DNA of 13,547 nucleotides from UBA927 sp964361785. Its GTDB lineage: Bacteria; Patescibacteriota; Microgenomatia; UBA10105; UBA927. Below the pieces are notes generated by a model that was given only the letters and a program-made list of their open reading frames with translations, was not told the DNA's origin and did not search any database. The position numbers and the translations under genes are program-made. How positions within the stretch are numbered: position 1 is the first letter of the stretch; every line of letters begins with the position of its first letter. This document shows, in pieces, positions 6,695 through 13,238 of this stretch. The DNA is taken from assembly GCA_964361785.1 (NCBI GenBank), contig CAYIBX010000026.1:1-13547 (forward strand), given 5' to 3'.

Positions 6695-7675
6695 ATGAAA
6701 ACATCTACACAAAAAACTGCTCTTGTCCTCGGCGCTGGCGGATTCATCGGTTCGCATCTTGTCAAACGATTAAAAACTGAAGGATTCTGGGTGAGAGGCG
6801 TGGATATTAAAAAACCAGAATACAGTAAAACTATGGCTGATGAATTTATCGTCGGGGATCTTCGCAATCAAACCATATGCAAAAAAATTCTTGATCGTCC
6901 GTTTGACGAAGTGTATCAATTAGCAGCAGACATGGGAGGGGCAGGCTACATATTCACGGGTGATCATGATGCAGATGTGATGCATAATTCAGCACAAATC
7001 ACGTTAAATATCCTCCACTACGGACACCTTTCTAAAATCAAAAATATTTTCTTCTCATCGTCTGCGTGTATTTATCCAGAACGAAATCAGCTCGATCCCC
7101 ATAATCCAAATTGCGAAGAATCCTCAGCCTACCCTGCAGCACCTGATAGTGAATATGGGTGGGAAAAACTGTTTGGAGAGCGCATGTTTCTGGCATACAA
7201 AAGAAATTACAAGATGAACGTACATATTGCACGATTCCACAACATATTTGGTCCAGAAGGAAGCTGGAATAATGGTAAGGAAAAATCACCTGCTGCTATA
7301 TGTAGAAAAGTAGCACAGGCTAAAGACGGCGGGACTATAGAAATGTGGGGAGATGGTACACAAACGCGATCATACCTATTTATCGATGAATGTCTAAACG
7401 GTGTACGTAAGCTCATGAGTTCTGACTTCACAGGGCCTGTCAACATTGGCTCTGAGGAAATGGTCTCGTTAAATCAACTCGCACGCATGATAATGAACAT
7501 AGCAGGCAAAAAACTAAAAATCAAACACATTAAAGGACCGTTAGGAGTCCGTGGTCGATCATCAGATAATCGACTTATCAAAAAGAAACTCGGCTGGAAA
7601 CCCACAAGCAAACTCAAGGATGGATTAACCACGACGTATGAGTGGATAGAAAAACAGGTCCAAAAGGTAAAATAA
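6695..7675 (+). CDS. GDP-mannose 3,5-epimerase-like NDP-sugar epimerase
   Basis: The 326-residue protein is an extended short-chain dehydrogenase. GAGGFIGS (13-20) binds NAD. Its whole length resembles plant GDP-mannose 3,5-epimerase (GME): LAADMGG (76-82), SSSACIYPE (121-129), YGWEK (154-158), RFHNIFGPEGSW (180-191), EMWGDGTQTRS, FIDEC, PVNIGSEEMVS and GVRGRSSDN can be matched nearly block for block from memory. The catalytic set of that family is present: C125, the Y154/K158 pair and K197. GME converts GDP-D-mannose to GDP-L-galactose and GDP-L-gulose, which here would feed surface glycans. Other epimerases of this superfamily lack the conserved ACIYPE Cys, so the assignment is fairly specific. 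It ends 1 bp from the opposing gene's stop. No Shine-Dalgarno is visible. Confidence 0.85.
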   Translation: MKTSTQKTALVLGAGGFIGSHLVKRLKTEGFWVRGVDIKKPEYSKTMADEFIVGDLRNQTICKKILDRPFDEVYQLAADMGGAGYIFTGDHDADVMHNSAQITLNILHYGHLSKIKNIFFSSSACIYPERNQLDPHNPNCEESSAYPAAPDSEYGWEKLFGERMFLAYKRNYKMNVHIARFHNIFGPEGSWNNGKEKSPAAICRKVAQAKDGGTIEMWGDGTQTRSYLFIDECLNGVRKLMSSDFTGPVNIGSEEMVSLNQLARMIMNIAGKKLKIKHIKGPLGVRGRSSDNRLIKKKLGWKPTSKLKDGLTTTYEWIEKQVQKVK

Positions 7676-7676
7676 T

Positions 7677-8591
7677 TTATTGAAAGTGTTTTTGGTATAG
7701 TTCAAAACTCCGCAACGCACTCTCAGGAATATATTTTTTTATGGCTTGCGGGTCTGACTTCAAATCTGAAACCATATTAAGATTATGTTCGTAACCTAAA
7801 TATTCAGCCTTCATATCCTTTGTTAAATCATGCTCATTTCGATCCTGTCGCACTGAAGCCTTCTGGTATGCAACGTGATACCCAAGGGATTCTATATAAT
7901 ACGCAGCCCAAATATCATCCATTCGCCCGACACCAGGAAACAAAAAATAATCCTTCATCACCGATCTATGAAGGAATGTGTTTTGTGAATTAAACGGTGA
8001 CATAGTATTTGTCGCAAACGGAAAATACGTATTATCAAACGTACAATTGGGTGCATAAATCATCCGACATACTGCATCTATATCAGGATCACCATTCCAG
8101 AAATCTGCCTGTACATCAACACGTATTTTTTTTATTTCCTTTGTAGGATATACGCGCTTTGCAACATTTTGCAATGGAAATCCTCTATGCCACAAATGGG
8201 GGTAGTTCGTTAACCCTATTGGATCAAAAACAGGATCACTACTGTTATAGTATGCGACATCAACCTCGGTTCCGACGATTAAATCTTCACCCCATCCATC
8301 AAGTGCGACATTATCGTCATCAACTGTCGCAATTATGTCAGCACCCATATCATATGCCCAAAGATAGCCTATATTTCGTCGTTGTATACAATTCCACCCT
8401 ATGGCATCAGACAATGCTTTATCATATTTTTCTTGCATCTCTGGCGTAATATAAAGACCGTTATCCAAGTAATAATCAGATGGAGTTTTTTTATCTCCAA
8501 CAACAACGAGTTCCCACCCTTTCATGTGCTGAAATCTGTTGATTGATTCTGTAACTGGATTTATTGTTGTCGTGACAATAACTTTTTTCAT
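7677..8591 (-). CDS. STELLO/DUF288-like putative glycosyltransferase
   Basis: The 304-residue soluble protein starts VIVTTTINPVTESI and continues with GWELVVVGDKKTP (25-37), RRNIGYLWAYDMGAD (71-85) and TVDDDN (89-94). This order (TTxNxPT, VVGDxKTP, RxNxGYLxAxxxGA, DDDN) is that of the DUF288/STELLO family, GT-A-like proteins linked to Golgi glycosylation and cellulose synthase in plants. DDDN is the likely metal and nucleotide-sugar site. HLWHRGFPL further on is also family-like. Biochemical activity of the family is poorly defined, so the donor and acceptor are unknown. I prefer the ATG at 8591; an upstream ATG at 8609 lies against the likely -10 (TATATC or TAGTAT) and adds six residues before the family's typical start. 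It is tail to tail with the epimerase, probably serving the same glycan. Confidence 0.65.
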   Translation of the reverse strand: MKKVIVTTTINPVTESINRFQHMKGWELVVVGDKKTPSDYYLDNGLYITPEMQEKYDKALSDAIGWNCIQRRNIGYLWAYDMGADIIATVDDDNVALDGWGEDLIVGTEVDVAYYNSSDPVFDPIGLTNYPHLWHRGFPLQNVAKRVYPTKEIKKIRVDVQADFWNGDPDIDAVCRMIYAPNCTFDNTYFPFATNTMSPFNSQNTFLHRSVMKDYFLFPGVGRMDDIWAAYYIESLGYHVAYQKASVRQDRNEHDLTKDMKAEYLGYEHNLNMVSDLKSDPQAIKKYIPESALRSFELYQKHFQ

Positions 8592-8611
8592 ATTTTTAAG
8601 TCTTTTCATGA

Positions 8612-8617
8612 TATACT
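8612..8617 (+). promoter_or_regulatory. -10 box of the family-2 glycosyltransferase gene
   Basis: TATACT preceded by TGA (extended -10) ends 8 nt before the ATG at 8626, leaving a leader of 2 nt or less. The same bases give TAGTAT on the minus strand (8613-8618), which could serve the divergent DUF288-like gene. Confidence 0.55.
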
Positions 8618-8625
8618 AATCCTCT

Positions 8626-9360
8626 ATGAAAAAGAAAGCAGAGAAGATAATTTATGCATCAGTCATCGTCCCGACTAGAAATGAAGAATCGAGATTAAAA
8701 GCATGTTTAGATGCATTAATGAATCAAAAAACTAAATATTTATATGAAATAATCATTGTGGATACAAAATCGACGGATAATACAATTTCTATCGCAGAAA
8801 AATACAATTGCATAATCATTCATGAACCAATATCTGGTAGAAACATCGCACGAAAAACTGGAACAGAACATGCGAAAGGAAAAATTATTTGTTTTACTGA
8901 AGCCGATTGTATCGTACCAGAAAATTGGATAGAAACCATAGTTGAAACTTTTAACAAAAATCTAAAAATAATCGGTGTTGTTGGAAGATATACATTTATA
9001 AACTCTACTCCATTATATGAAGGATTACGAAGGGTTTCTATGCCAATTACTGATAACTATTTTCGCATGATTCACGGACATTATCCATTTCGAGCAAGTA
9101 ACTGCGCAATAACAAATATAGCTCTTAAAAGTATTGGGGGTGTTAACACAAAAACTCGAGAATTTGATGATGTGGAACTCAGTATGCGAGCTTCAAAAAA
9201 AGGATCAATTCAATATCTACCGAATCTATATATAAAAACGGAAGATCGTAGAGTAAAGGATAGAATATTTAGATATCTTGGTGAAAGCCTTGGCAATTAT
9301 TTTCGAACATGTATTCTCAAACAATATATATCTGAAAAAAGATTTGCAGACATTCGGTAG
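8626..9360 (+). CDS. Family 2 glycosyltransferase (GT-A fold)
   Basis: The 244-residue protein begins with the GT2 core SVIVPTRNEESRLKACLDAL (12-31), then IIIVDTKSTDNT (42-53) and the acidic metal site TEADC (91-95). FDDVELSMRASKKG (180-193) is the later acidic motif typical of the family. It would transfer a sugar from an NDP donor to a surface-glycan or lipid acceptor; donor and acceptor are unknown. No transmembrane segment is evident. The gene is visibly more AT-rich than mrdA and mreB, which may reflect horizontal transfer. It is divergent from the DUF288-like gene and ends 2 bp from the mrdA stop, tail to tail, with no terminator between them. Confidence 0.88.
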   Translation: MKKKAEKIIYASVIVPTRNEESRLKACLDALMNQKTKYLYEIIIVDTKSTDNTISIAEKYNCIIIHEPISGRNIARKTGTEHAKGKIICFTEADCIVPENWIETIVETFNKNLKIIGVVGRYTFINSTPLYEGLRRVSMPITDNYFRMIHGHYPFRASNCAITNIALKSIGGVNTKTREFDDVELSMRASKKGSIQYLPNLYIKTEDRRVKDRIFRYLGESLGNYFRTCILKQYISEKRFADIR

Positions 9361-9362
9361 TT

Positions 9363-11234
9363 CTATCTCCCAAACCACTCCTCAAAAATCTTTTTGGCAA
9401 CCGGTGCAGCGACGTTTGATCCTTCTCCACCACCCTCAACCAATACAGTGACAGAAATCTCTGGCTCACCTGTGATAATAGTTTCACCTCTCTCACTGGC
9501 TCCCTCCTTCGCTGAAGCTACGGCGGGTAAATCGGCGGGCAAAGGCGCGAATGCGGTAAACCACGCATGCGTTTTGTTTTTATTGGGATCACCAAATTCC
9601 GCTGTCCCTGTTTTACAGGCTATGGGAATACTAACAAATTGGTCCGATTTGACCAATTGGTCTGATTGGTCTAATTTGTGTATTCCGAAATTAAACAACG
9701 GCCATCCCGTCCCCCCTGTGTCACACGCTCGTCTCATACCTTCGGTAATAGTAGCAATGGTTTCGCGGCTTATACCAATAGGTGTACAGTTTTTCTTATG
9801 CACGCGCGTTTCTTTCTCCAAAGTCGGCACACATTTTTCTCCGCCATTTGCGATAAGATTAGTCCAAAAATTTACTTGTAACGGCGTCGTGAGAAGATAC
9901 CCTTGCCCAATCGCGACATGGTATGTATCTCCCACATACCAATCATTGTTTCTTTGCTCTTTATCCTTCTCTGTATTAAATTGCGCATTTTTCCACTCTG
10001 GATCCGGCATGAGTCCTCCTGCTTCACCCGAAAGCTCTATGCCCAATGGCTTTCCTAGTCCTACTTTTTTGGCCCAAGTTGCAAATTTTGTAATCCCAAG
10101 CGCTTCCCCAACTTTGTAAAAGTATATGTCATTACTTCTTTGTAATGCTTTATAAATATCCACAATGCCATCGGTCTTGCCATACTGCAAAAAGTACCAG
10201 TTTGGAAATGTGTACGGTCCGATTTTAAGTATTCCTACATCCTCAACAGTCCATGATGGTGTAATAATTTTTTCGGAAAGAGCAGCAAGCGCTGGTACGA
10301 GTTTAAATGTAGAACCGGGGGGGTACGTGCCGCCAATTGCCCGATTAAACATAGGCAGATCAATATTATTGATCAGAGCATCATAGTCTTGTTGACTCAT
10401 GCCTTGAGAAAATGCGTTTGGCGAAAAAAAAGGACTCGAGTAAAGGGCTAATATTTCTCCCGTACTTGGTTTACTTACGATAATTGCTCCTTTTTCTCCC
10501 TCAGGAAACGCATTTTTTGCAACAACTGATAATCCGCTATCTAGCGAAAGCATGATGTCTTCGCCCATCATCGCTTCTTCTCGACCCAAGGTGCGTAATA
10601 TTTCCCCAGACGCATCCACCTCCACCAACTCTTTACCATTTCTTCCTTTAAGTCTGTCGTTAAAAACAGCTTCAATCCCCATGCGGCCCACTCTATCTCC
10701 CAGTCCGTAATTTCGCAGAGAATAATATTCACTTTTTAATTCATCCTCTGAAAGCTCACCCGTATATCCTAATACGTGAGCCATTGCGTCATTTATTAAA
10801 TAATTACGCTGATAATCCACTTCCAAAAATTGCCCATTCGAAAGCCCGCCTGCTGACAGACGTTTTCCCACTTCTTCAGAAATTATTTCAGTACATTCTC
10901 TCGACCCTTGTGCACACGGCTTTATCAAACGATATTGAGGAATATTTTCTACCAATACTTTTCCGGTGCGATCCAAAAGCATCCCCCGTGGTGCATGGCG
11001 AACTAATTCTCTTGTTCTATTACCATCTGCTAACCGTCTATATTCCACACCGTGGACAATAGTCAAATCAAAAAGCCTCCATAAAAGTATAAAAAAACTG
11101 ACAAAAAGAAGGGTCGCAAACATGAGAACTCTCCCGCTACCCGCCCACCACGGCACATCGTCATGTGTACGACGAGATATAGAACGCGTAGACGAAATAA
11201 GAGTATCAGAAAATGCGGAACCTAATTTAACCAT
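9363..11234 (-). CDS. mrdA: Penicillin-binding protein 2 (peptidoglycan transpeptidase)
   Basis: The 623-residue class B penicillin-binding protein cross-links peptidoglycan in the elongasome. One N-terminal transmembrane helix (about 36-58) is followed by the dimerisation domain (RGMLLDRTGKVL, 83-94). The transpeptidase domain has all three motifs: S308-T-F-K311 in PPGSTFKL, S367-N-D and K541-T-G-T544. Two insertions are odd: residues about 518-535, a 3-residue repeat (LDQ SDQ LVK SDQ) just before the KTG strand, and about 566-584, encoded by a REP-like sequence after HAWFTAFAP. Both keep the frame. The start is supported by TATTAT ending 6 nt before the ATG, inside the 3' end of the upstream gene, which it overlaps by 13 bp. 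It is the last gene of the mreB cluster. Confidence 0.95.
   Translation of the reverse strand: MVKLGSAFSDTLISSTRSISRRTHDDVPWWAGSGRVLMFATLLFVSFFILLWRLFDLTIVHGVEYRRLADGNRTRELVRHAPRGMLLDRTGKVLVENIPQYRLIKPCAQGSRECTEIISEEVGKRLSAGGLSNGQFLEVDYQRNYLINDAMAHVLGYTGELSEDELKSEYYSLRNYGLGDRVGRMGIEAVFNDRLKGRNGKELVEVDASGEILRTLGREEAMMGEDIMLSLDSGLSVVAKNAFPEGEKGAIIVSKPSTGEILALYSSPFFSPNAFSQGMSQQDYDALINNIDLPMFNRAIGGTYPPGSTFKLVPALAALSEKIITPSWTVEDVGILKIGPYTFPNWYFLQYGKTDGIVDIYKALQRSNDIYFYKVGEALGITKFATWAKKVGLGKPLGIELSGEAGGLMPDPEWKNAQFNTEKDKEQRNNDWYVGDTYHVAIGQGYLLTTPLQVNFWTNLIANGGEKCVPTLEKETRVHKKNCTPIGISRETIATITEGMRRACDTGGTGWPLFNFGIHKLDQSDQLVKSDQFVSIPIACKTGTAEFGDPNKNKTHAWFTAFAPLPADLPAVASAKEGASERGETIITGEPEISVTVLVEGGGEGSNVAAPVAKKIFEEWFGR
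9501..9545 (-). repeat. REP-like GTAG-hairpin repeat inside mrdA
   Basis: On the minus strand GTAG (9518-9521) sits directly before the hairpin CTTC-AGC-GAAG (9507-9517), after two CCCGCCG copies. A 4-base GTAG foot beside a short palindrome is the layout of REP sequences mobilised by RAYT transposases. From memory, close variants of this GCCGTAGCTTCAGCGAAGG sequence recur in Patescibacteria genomes; this was not searched. Confidence 0.5.
9634..9680. repeat. 9-bp tandem repeat and imperfect palindrome inside mrdA
   Basis: The plus strand holds TTGGTCCGA, TTTGACCAA, TTGGTCTGA, TTGGTCTAA, TTTGTG (9639-9680). The block 9634-9679 is also an imperfect palindrome (18 of 23 positions pair) bounded by ACAAATT and AATTTGT, with GACCAATTGGTC at its centre. 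It encodes the LDQ/SDQ tripeptide repeats of PBP2. Confidence 0.75.
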
Positions 11235-11776
11235 AAAAAAATAATACTTGAGTAGCCAATTCCAATGAGAACTTCTTTAAACGTATGTCGCTTTAGTTGC
11301 ATACGTGACCATGAAAGAAACGGAATCAATATAAATAATGGTGTCGCCACGGGGCCATACCAAGATACCAGTTGAAAAACCGCAAGCGTGAGAATACTAA
11401 GATGACCTGATAATTTGATCTTTAGCGTAATAAGAAAAAAACCTATATTCCACATAAATAAAAGAAAAAATAACGAAGAAAGAATATTACTATCAAAATT
11501 TCTGATCACAAAATACTGAATGCCGAAAAAAAGCGTAAGGACAAAAAGCGGCACAAAACGCTTTTTTTTGACAGACACATCCCAATTCGTCTTATCCTTT
11601 CGTGTAAAATACAATCGTACGAGAGTCGCAAGTCCAACAAAAAATGTCAATGACGCTATATAGATACTCCACAAAGAACCCGTCAATCCTGCATAGGAGC
11701 CTCCCAAAAGCGCCAACACGTAGATTATAATCATCGGCTCAAAAATATAGGATATCTGCAGTGCTATTAAGTTCAT
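11222..11776 (-). CDS. PAP2-superfamily-like integral membrane protein
   Basis: This 184-residue protein has about six hydrophobic segments (around 12-30, 35-55, 75-92, 97-120, 127-155 and 167-182). From its place between mreB and mrdA one would expect MreC or MreD, but it carries PAP2-like motifs instead: S123-G-H125 (C2) and S157-R158-x5-H164-x3-E168 (C3, with the usual Asp replaced by Glu and Gly by Lys). A basic NWDVSVKKKRFVP segment (64-76) is in the place of C1. It may be a lipid-phosphate phosphatase or an inactive relative; MreD-like function cannot be excluded. It starts 3 bp after the mreB stop, with GAGGAAAG upstream, and is surely cotranscribed. Its 3' end contains the mrdA -10 box and overlaps mrdA by 13 bp. 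Confidence 0.6.
   Translation of the reverse strand: MNLIALQISYIFEPMIIIYVLALLGGSYAGLTGSLWSIYIASLTFFVGLATLVRLYFTRKDKTNWDVSVKKKRFVPLFVLTLFFGIQYFVIRNFDSNILSSLFFLLFMWNIGFFLITLKIKLSGHLSILTLAVFQLVSWYGPVATPLFILIPFLSWSRMQLKRHTFKEVLIGIGYSSIIFLWLN
11241..11246 (-). promoter_or_regulatory. -10 box of mrdA inside the upstream gene
   Basis: TATTAT followed by six T residues and the mrdA ATG. The 6-nt gap matches the leaderless arrangement seen at other genes here and could give mrdA a transcript separate from mreB. Confidence 0.5.
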
Positions 11777-11779
11777 AAA

Positions 11780-12835
11780 TTACACTTTCCTCGCTGCAAT
11801 CTTTACTTTCGCCAAAAGCACAGGGTCATCAAGTAATTTGCCGCATCCGCGTACAACGGCAGTTTGCGGATCATCAGTAATCCACACAGGCATTTTAAGC
11901 TCTGTAGCGATCAGTTTATCAATGCCTCTAAGTTGCGCGCCGCCGCCTGCCAACACGATACCATGCTCCATAAGGTCTCCGATAAGCTCAGGCGGCGTCT
12001 CTTCTATCGTCTCGCGTATTCCATCAATAATTTCAGAGACAACTGGCGCAATTGCTTCACGTATCTCTGCCTCAGAAAGACGCACAGATCGAGGCAGCCC
12101 AGTTTCGATATCTCTGCCTCTTACCACTGTTTGCCGTTCCTGCTTTTGCGTAGGATACGCGCTACCGATAGCAATTTTTACCTCTTCTGCGGTGGGTTCT
12201 CCAATAAGAAGTGCATGCTTTAGTCGGACAAAAGAAACAATTGCCTCATCTATCTCATCTCCTGCTGTGCGGATGCTTCGGTTTACCACAATGCCACCTA
12301 AAGATAACACTGCGATTTCACTTGTCCCGCCTCCTATATCGCAAATAAATGAACCTCTACTTTCTTGAATCGGCAAATTCGCGCCAATGGCTGCTGCCAT
12401 CGGCTCTTCTATAAGATATGCTTCTCTGGCTCCCGCCATAATAGCAGCTTCTGCTGCAGCTCTTCTTTCTACTTCAGTGACTCCTGATGGGATGCCCACG
12501 ACCACTTTTGGGCGAGGAATACTCGGAAAGCCCTTTCTCTTTGGTTGCTCATGAATAAGTTTTATGTAATGGGTAAGCATGGCAGCCGTTGCGTCAAAGT
12601 CTGCTATCACGCCGTCTTTTAATGGTCGCAATGCTTCAATCGTATCGGGGGTGCGTCCAAGCATGCGTTTGGCTTCTCGCCCTATAGCGATGACTTGTTT
12701 GGTTTTTTTATGGCGAGCTACGACGGATGGTTCACGGATCATAATGCCTTTTCCACGCACGAAAACCAACGTATTTGCCGTACCTAAATCAATCCCCAAA
12801 TCATGCGAAAAAAGGCTATAAATCCAATCAAACAT
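11780..12835 (-). CDS. mreB: Rod shape-determining protein MreB
   Basis: The 351-residue actin homologue forms membrane-bound filaments that guide wall elongation. The actin ATPase motifs are present: phosphate-1 DLGTANT (16-22), PSGVTEVERRA (116-126), EEPMAAAIG (143-151), phosphate-2 DIGGGTSE (166-173) and the adenosine motif VLAGGGAQLRG near the C terminus. The first ten residues (MFDWIYSLFS) form a hydrophobic-faced helix suited to membrane binding. Length and start fit the family. The promoter is TGGTACAAT, ending 6 nt before the ATG. It heads the mreB, PAP2-like, mrdA cluster; mreC and mreD are not next to it. It is divergent from the small gene at 12921. Confidence 0.97.
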   Translation of the reverse strand: MFDWIYSLFSHDLGIDLGTANTLVFVRGKGIMIREPSVVARHKKTKQVIAIGREAKRMLGRTPDTIEALRPLKDGVIADFDATAAMLTHYIKLIHEQPKRKGFPSIPRPKVVVGIPSGVTEVERRAAAEAAIMAGAREAYLIEEPMAAAIGANLPIQESRGSFICDIGGGTSEIAVLSLGGIVVNRSIRTAGDEIDEAIVSFVRLKHALLIGEPTAEEVKIAIGSAYPTQKQERQTVVRGRDIETGLPRSVRLSEAEIREAIAPVVSEIIDGIRETIEETPPELIGDLMEHGIVLAGGGAQLRGIDKLIATELKMPVWITDDPQTAVVRGCGKLLDDPVLLAKVKIAARKV

Positions 12836-12841
12836 ACACGA

Positions 12842-12847
12842 ATTGTA
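12842..12847 (-). promoter_or_regulatory. -10 box of mreB, leaderless arrangement
   Basis: TACAAT with a TGG extension ends exactly 6 nt before the mreB ATG; the gap (TCGTGT) has no Shine-Dalgarno sequence. No clear -35 is seen at 16-18 bp. Confidence 0.65.
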
Positions 12848-12908
12848 CCACAGGAAACTATGGATACGAATGAAGAACTACAATTCTAATAAAACTTGCT
12901 CGATACGG

Positions 12909-12914
12909 TATAAT
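12909..12914 (+). promoter_or_regulatory. -10 box of the small gene at 12921
   Basis: A perfect TATAAT ends 6 nt before an in-frame GTG. This match to the arrangement of the confident genes is the main reason to accept the GTG as a start. Confidence 0.55.
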
Positions 12915-12920
12915 AATAGT

Positions 12921-13238
12921 GTGAATACAGCTCGAAAAGAACGATATGAATCTCTAAAAGACTTATCCGCTGGTGATCCAACGGAGCACGGATTTGAGAC
13001 AGAAATGGAAGCGCCATGGAAGCAATGTAAGAATCCATGGCTTGTAATTTCACCTCAACCAGAAGCAAGAATAGGACACATCGTTGTAGGAAATAGTAGT
13101 CCACCCGTTAGTCCACCCGTAGTCCACCCGTCGGGTGGATTTGGGTTGACACCCATTCTCATCCCCAATCTTCCCCATCCACCGACAAATGTTTTATCTT
13201 CTCAAGTTGCTTCGCGTAATCAATGTGATCATGAATAA
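12921..13238 (+). CDS. Small hypothetical protein, possibly altered at its 3' end by REP repeats
   Basis: I do not recognise this 105-residue protein. The GTG start follows a perfect TATAAT by 6 nt. The first 59 codons look like real coding sequence of this genome (charged, balanced composition, with ETEMEAPWKQCKNPW and EARIGHIVVG). From about 13096 the frame runs through the REP-like repeats (SPPVSPPVVHPSGG) and then antisense to the transposase 3' end, so the last 45 or so residues are probably not the ancestral C terminus. It may be a truncated gene or a short intact one extended by repeat insertion. It is divergent from mreB. In-frame starts further upstream (12843, 12870) lie before the promoter and are less likely. 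Confidence 0.4.
   Translation: MNTARKERYESLKDLSAGDPTEHGFETEMEAPWKQCKNPWLVISPQPEARIGHIVVGNSSPPVSPPVVHPSGGFGLTPILIPNLPHPPTNVLSSQVASRNQCDHE
13096..13139. repeat. REP-like repeat cluster beside a transposase gene
   Basis: Three direct copies of AGTCCACCCGT (13098-13108, 13110-13120, 13121-13131) end in an inverted copy, making a perfect palindrome TCCACCCG-T-CGGGTGGA (13123-13139). GTAG precedes the first and third copies (13096-13099, 13119-13122), the tetranucleotide foot typical of REP sequences. A small GGGT-TGAC-ACCC hairpin follows (13143-13154). The cluster lies 20 bp past the stop of a REP-associated transposase gene. Confidence 0.75.

Noticed and set aside
8592..8609. Using the upstream ATG of the DUF288-like gene
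   Set aside because: It abuts the best -10 candidates, so it would lie before the transcript start, and it adds residues before the typical family N terminus.
11222..11776. Calling this gene mreD by position
   Set aside because: The S-G-H and S-R-x5-H-x3-E residues point to the PAP2 superfamily, and I see no MreD signature; position alone is not enough.
13096..13139. CRISPR array
   Set aside because: The units are 11-12 bp with almost no spacers and form a palindrome; they lack the repeat and spacer lengths of an array, and no cas gene is present.
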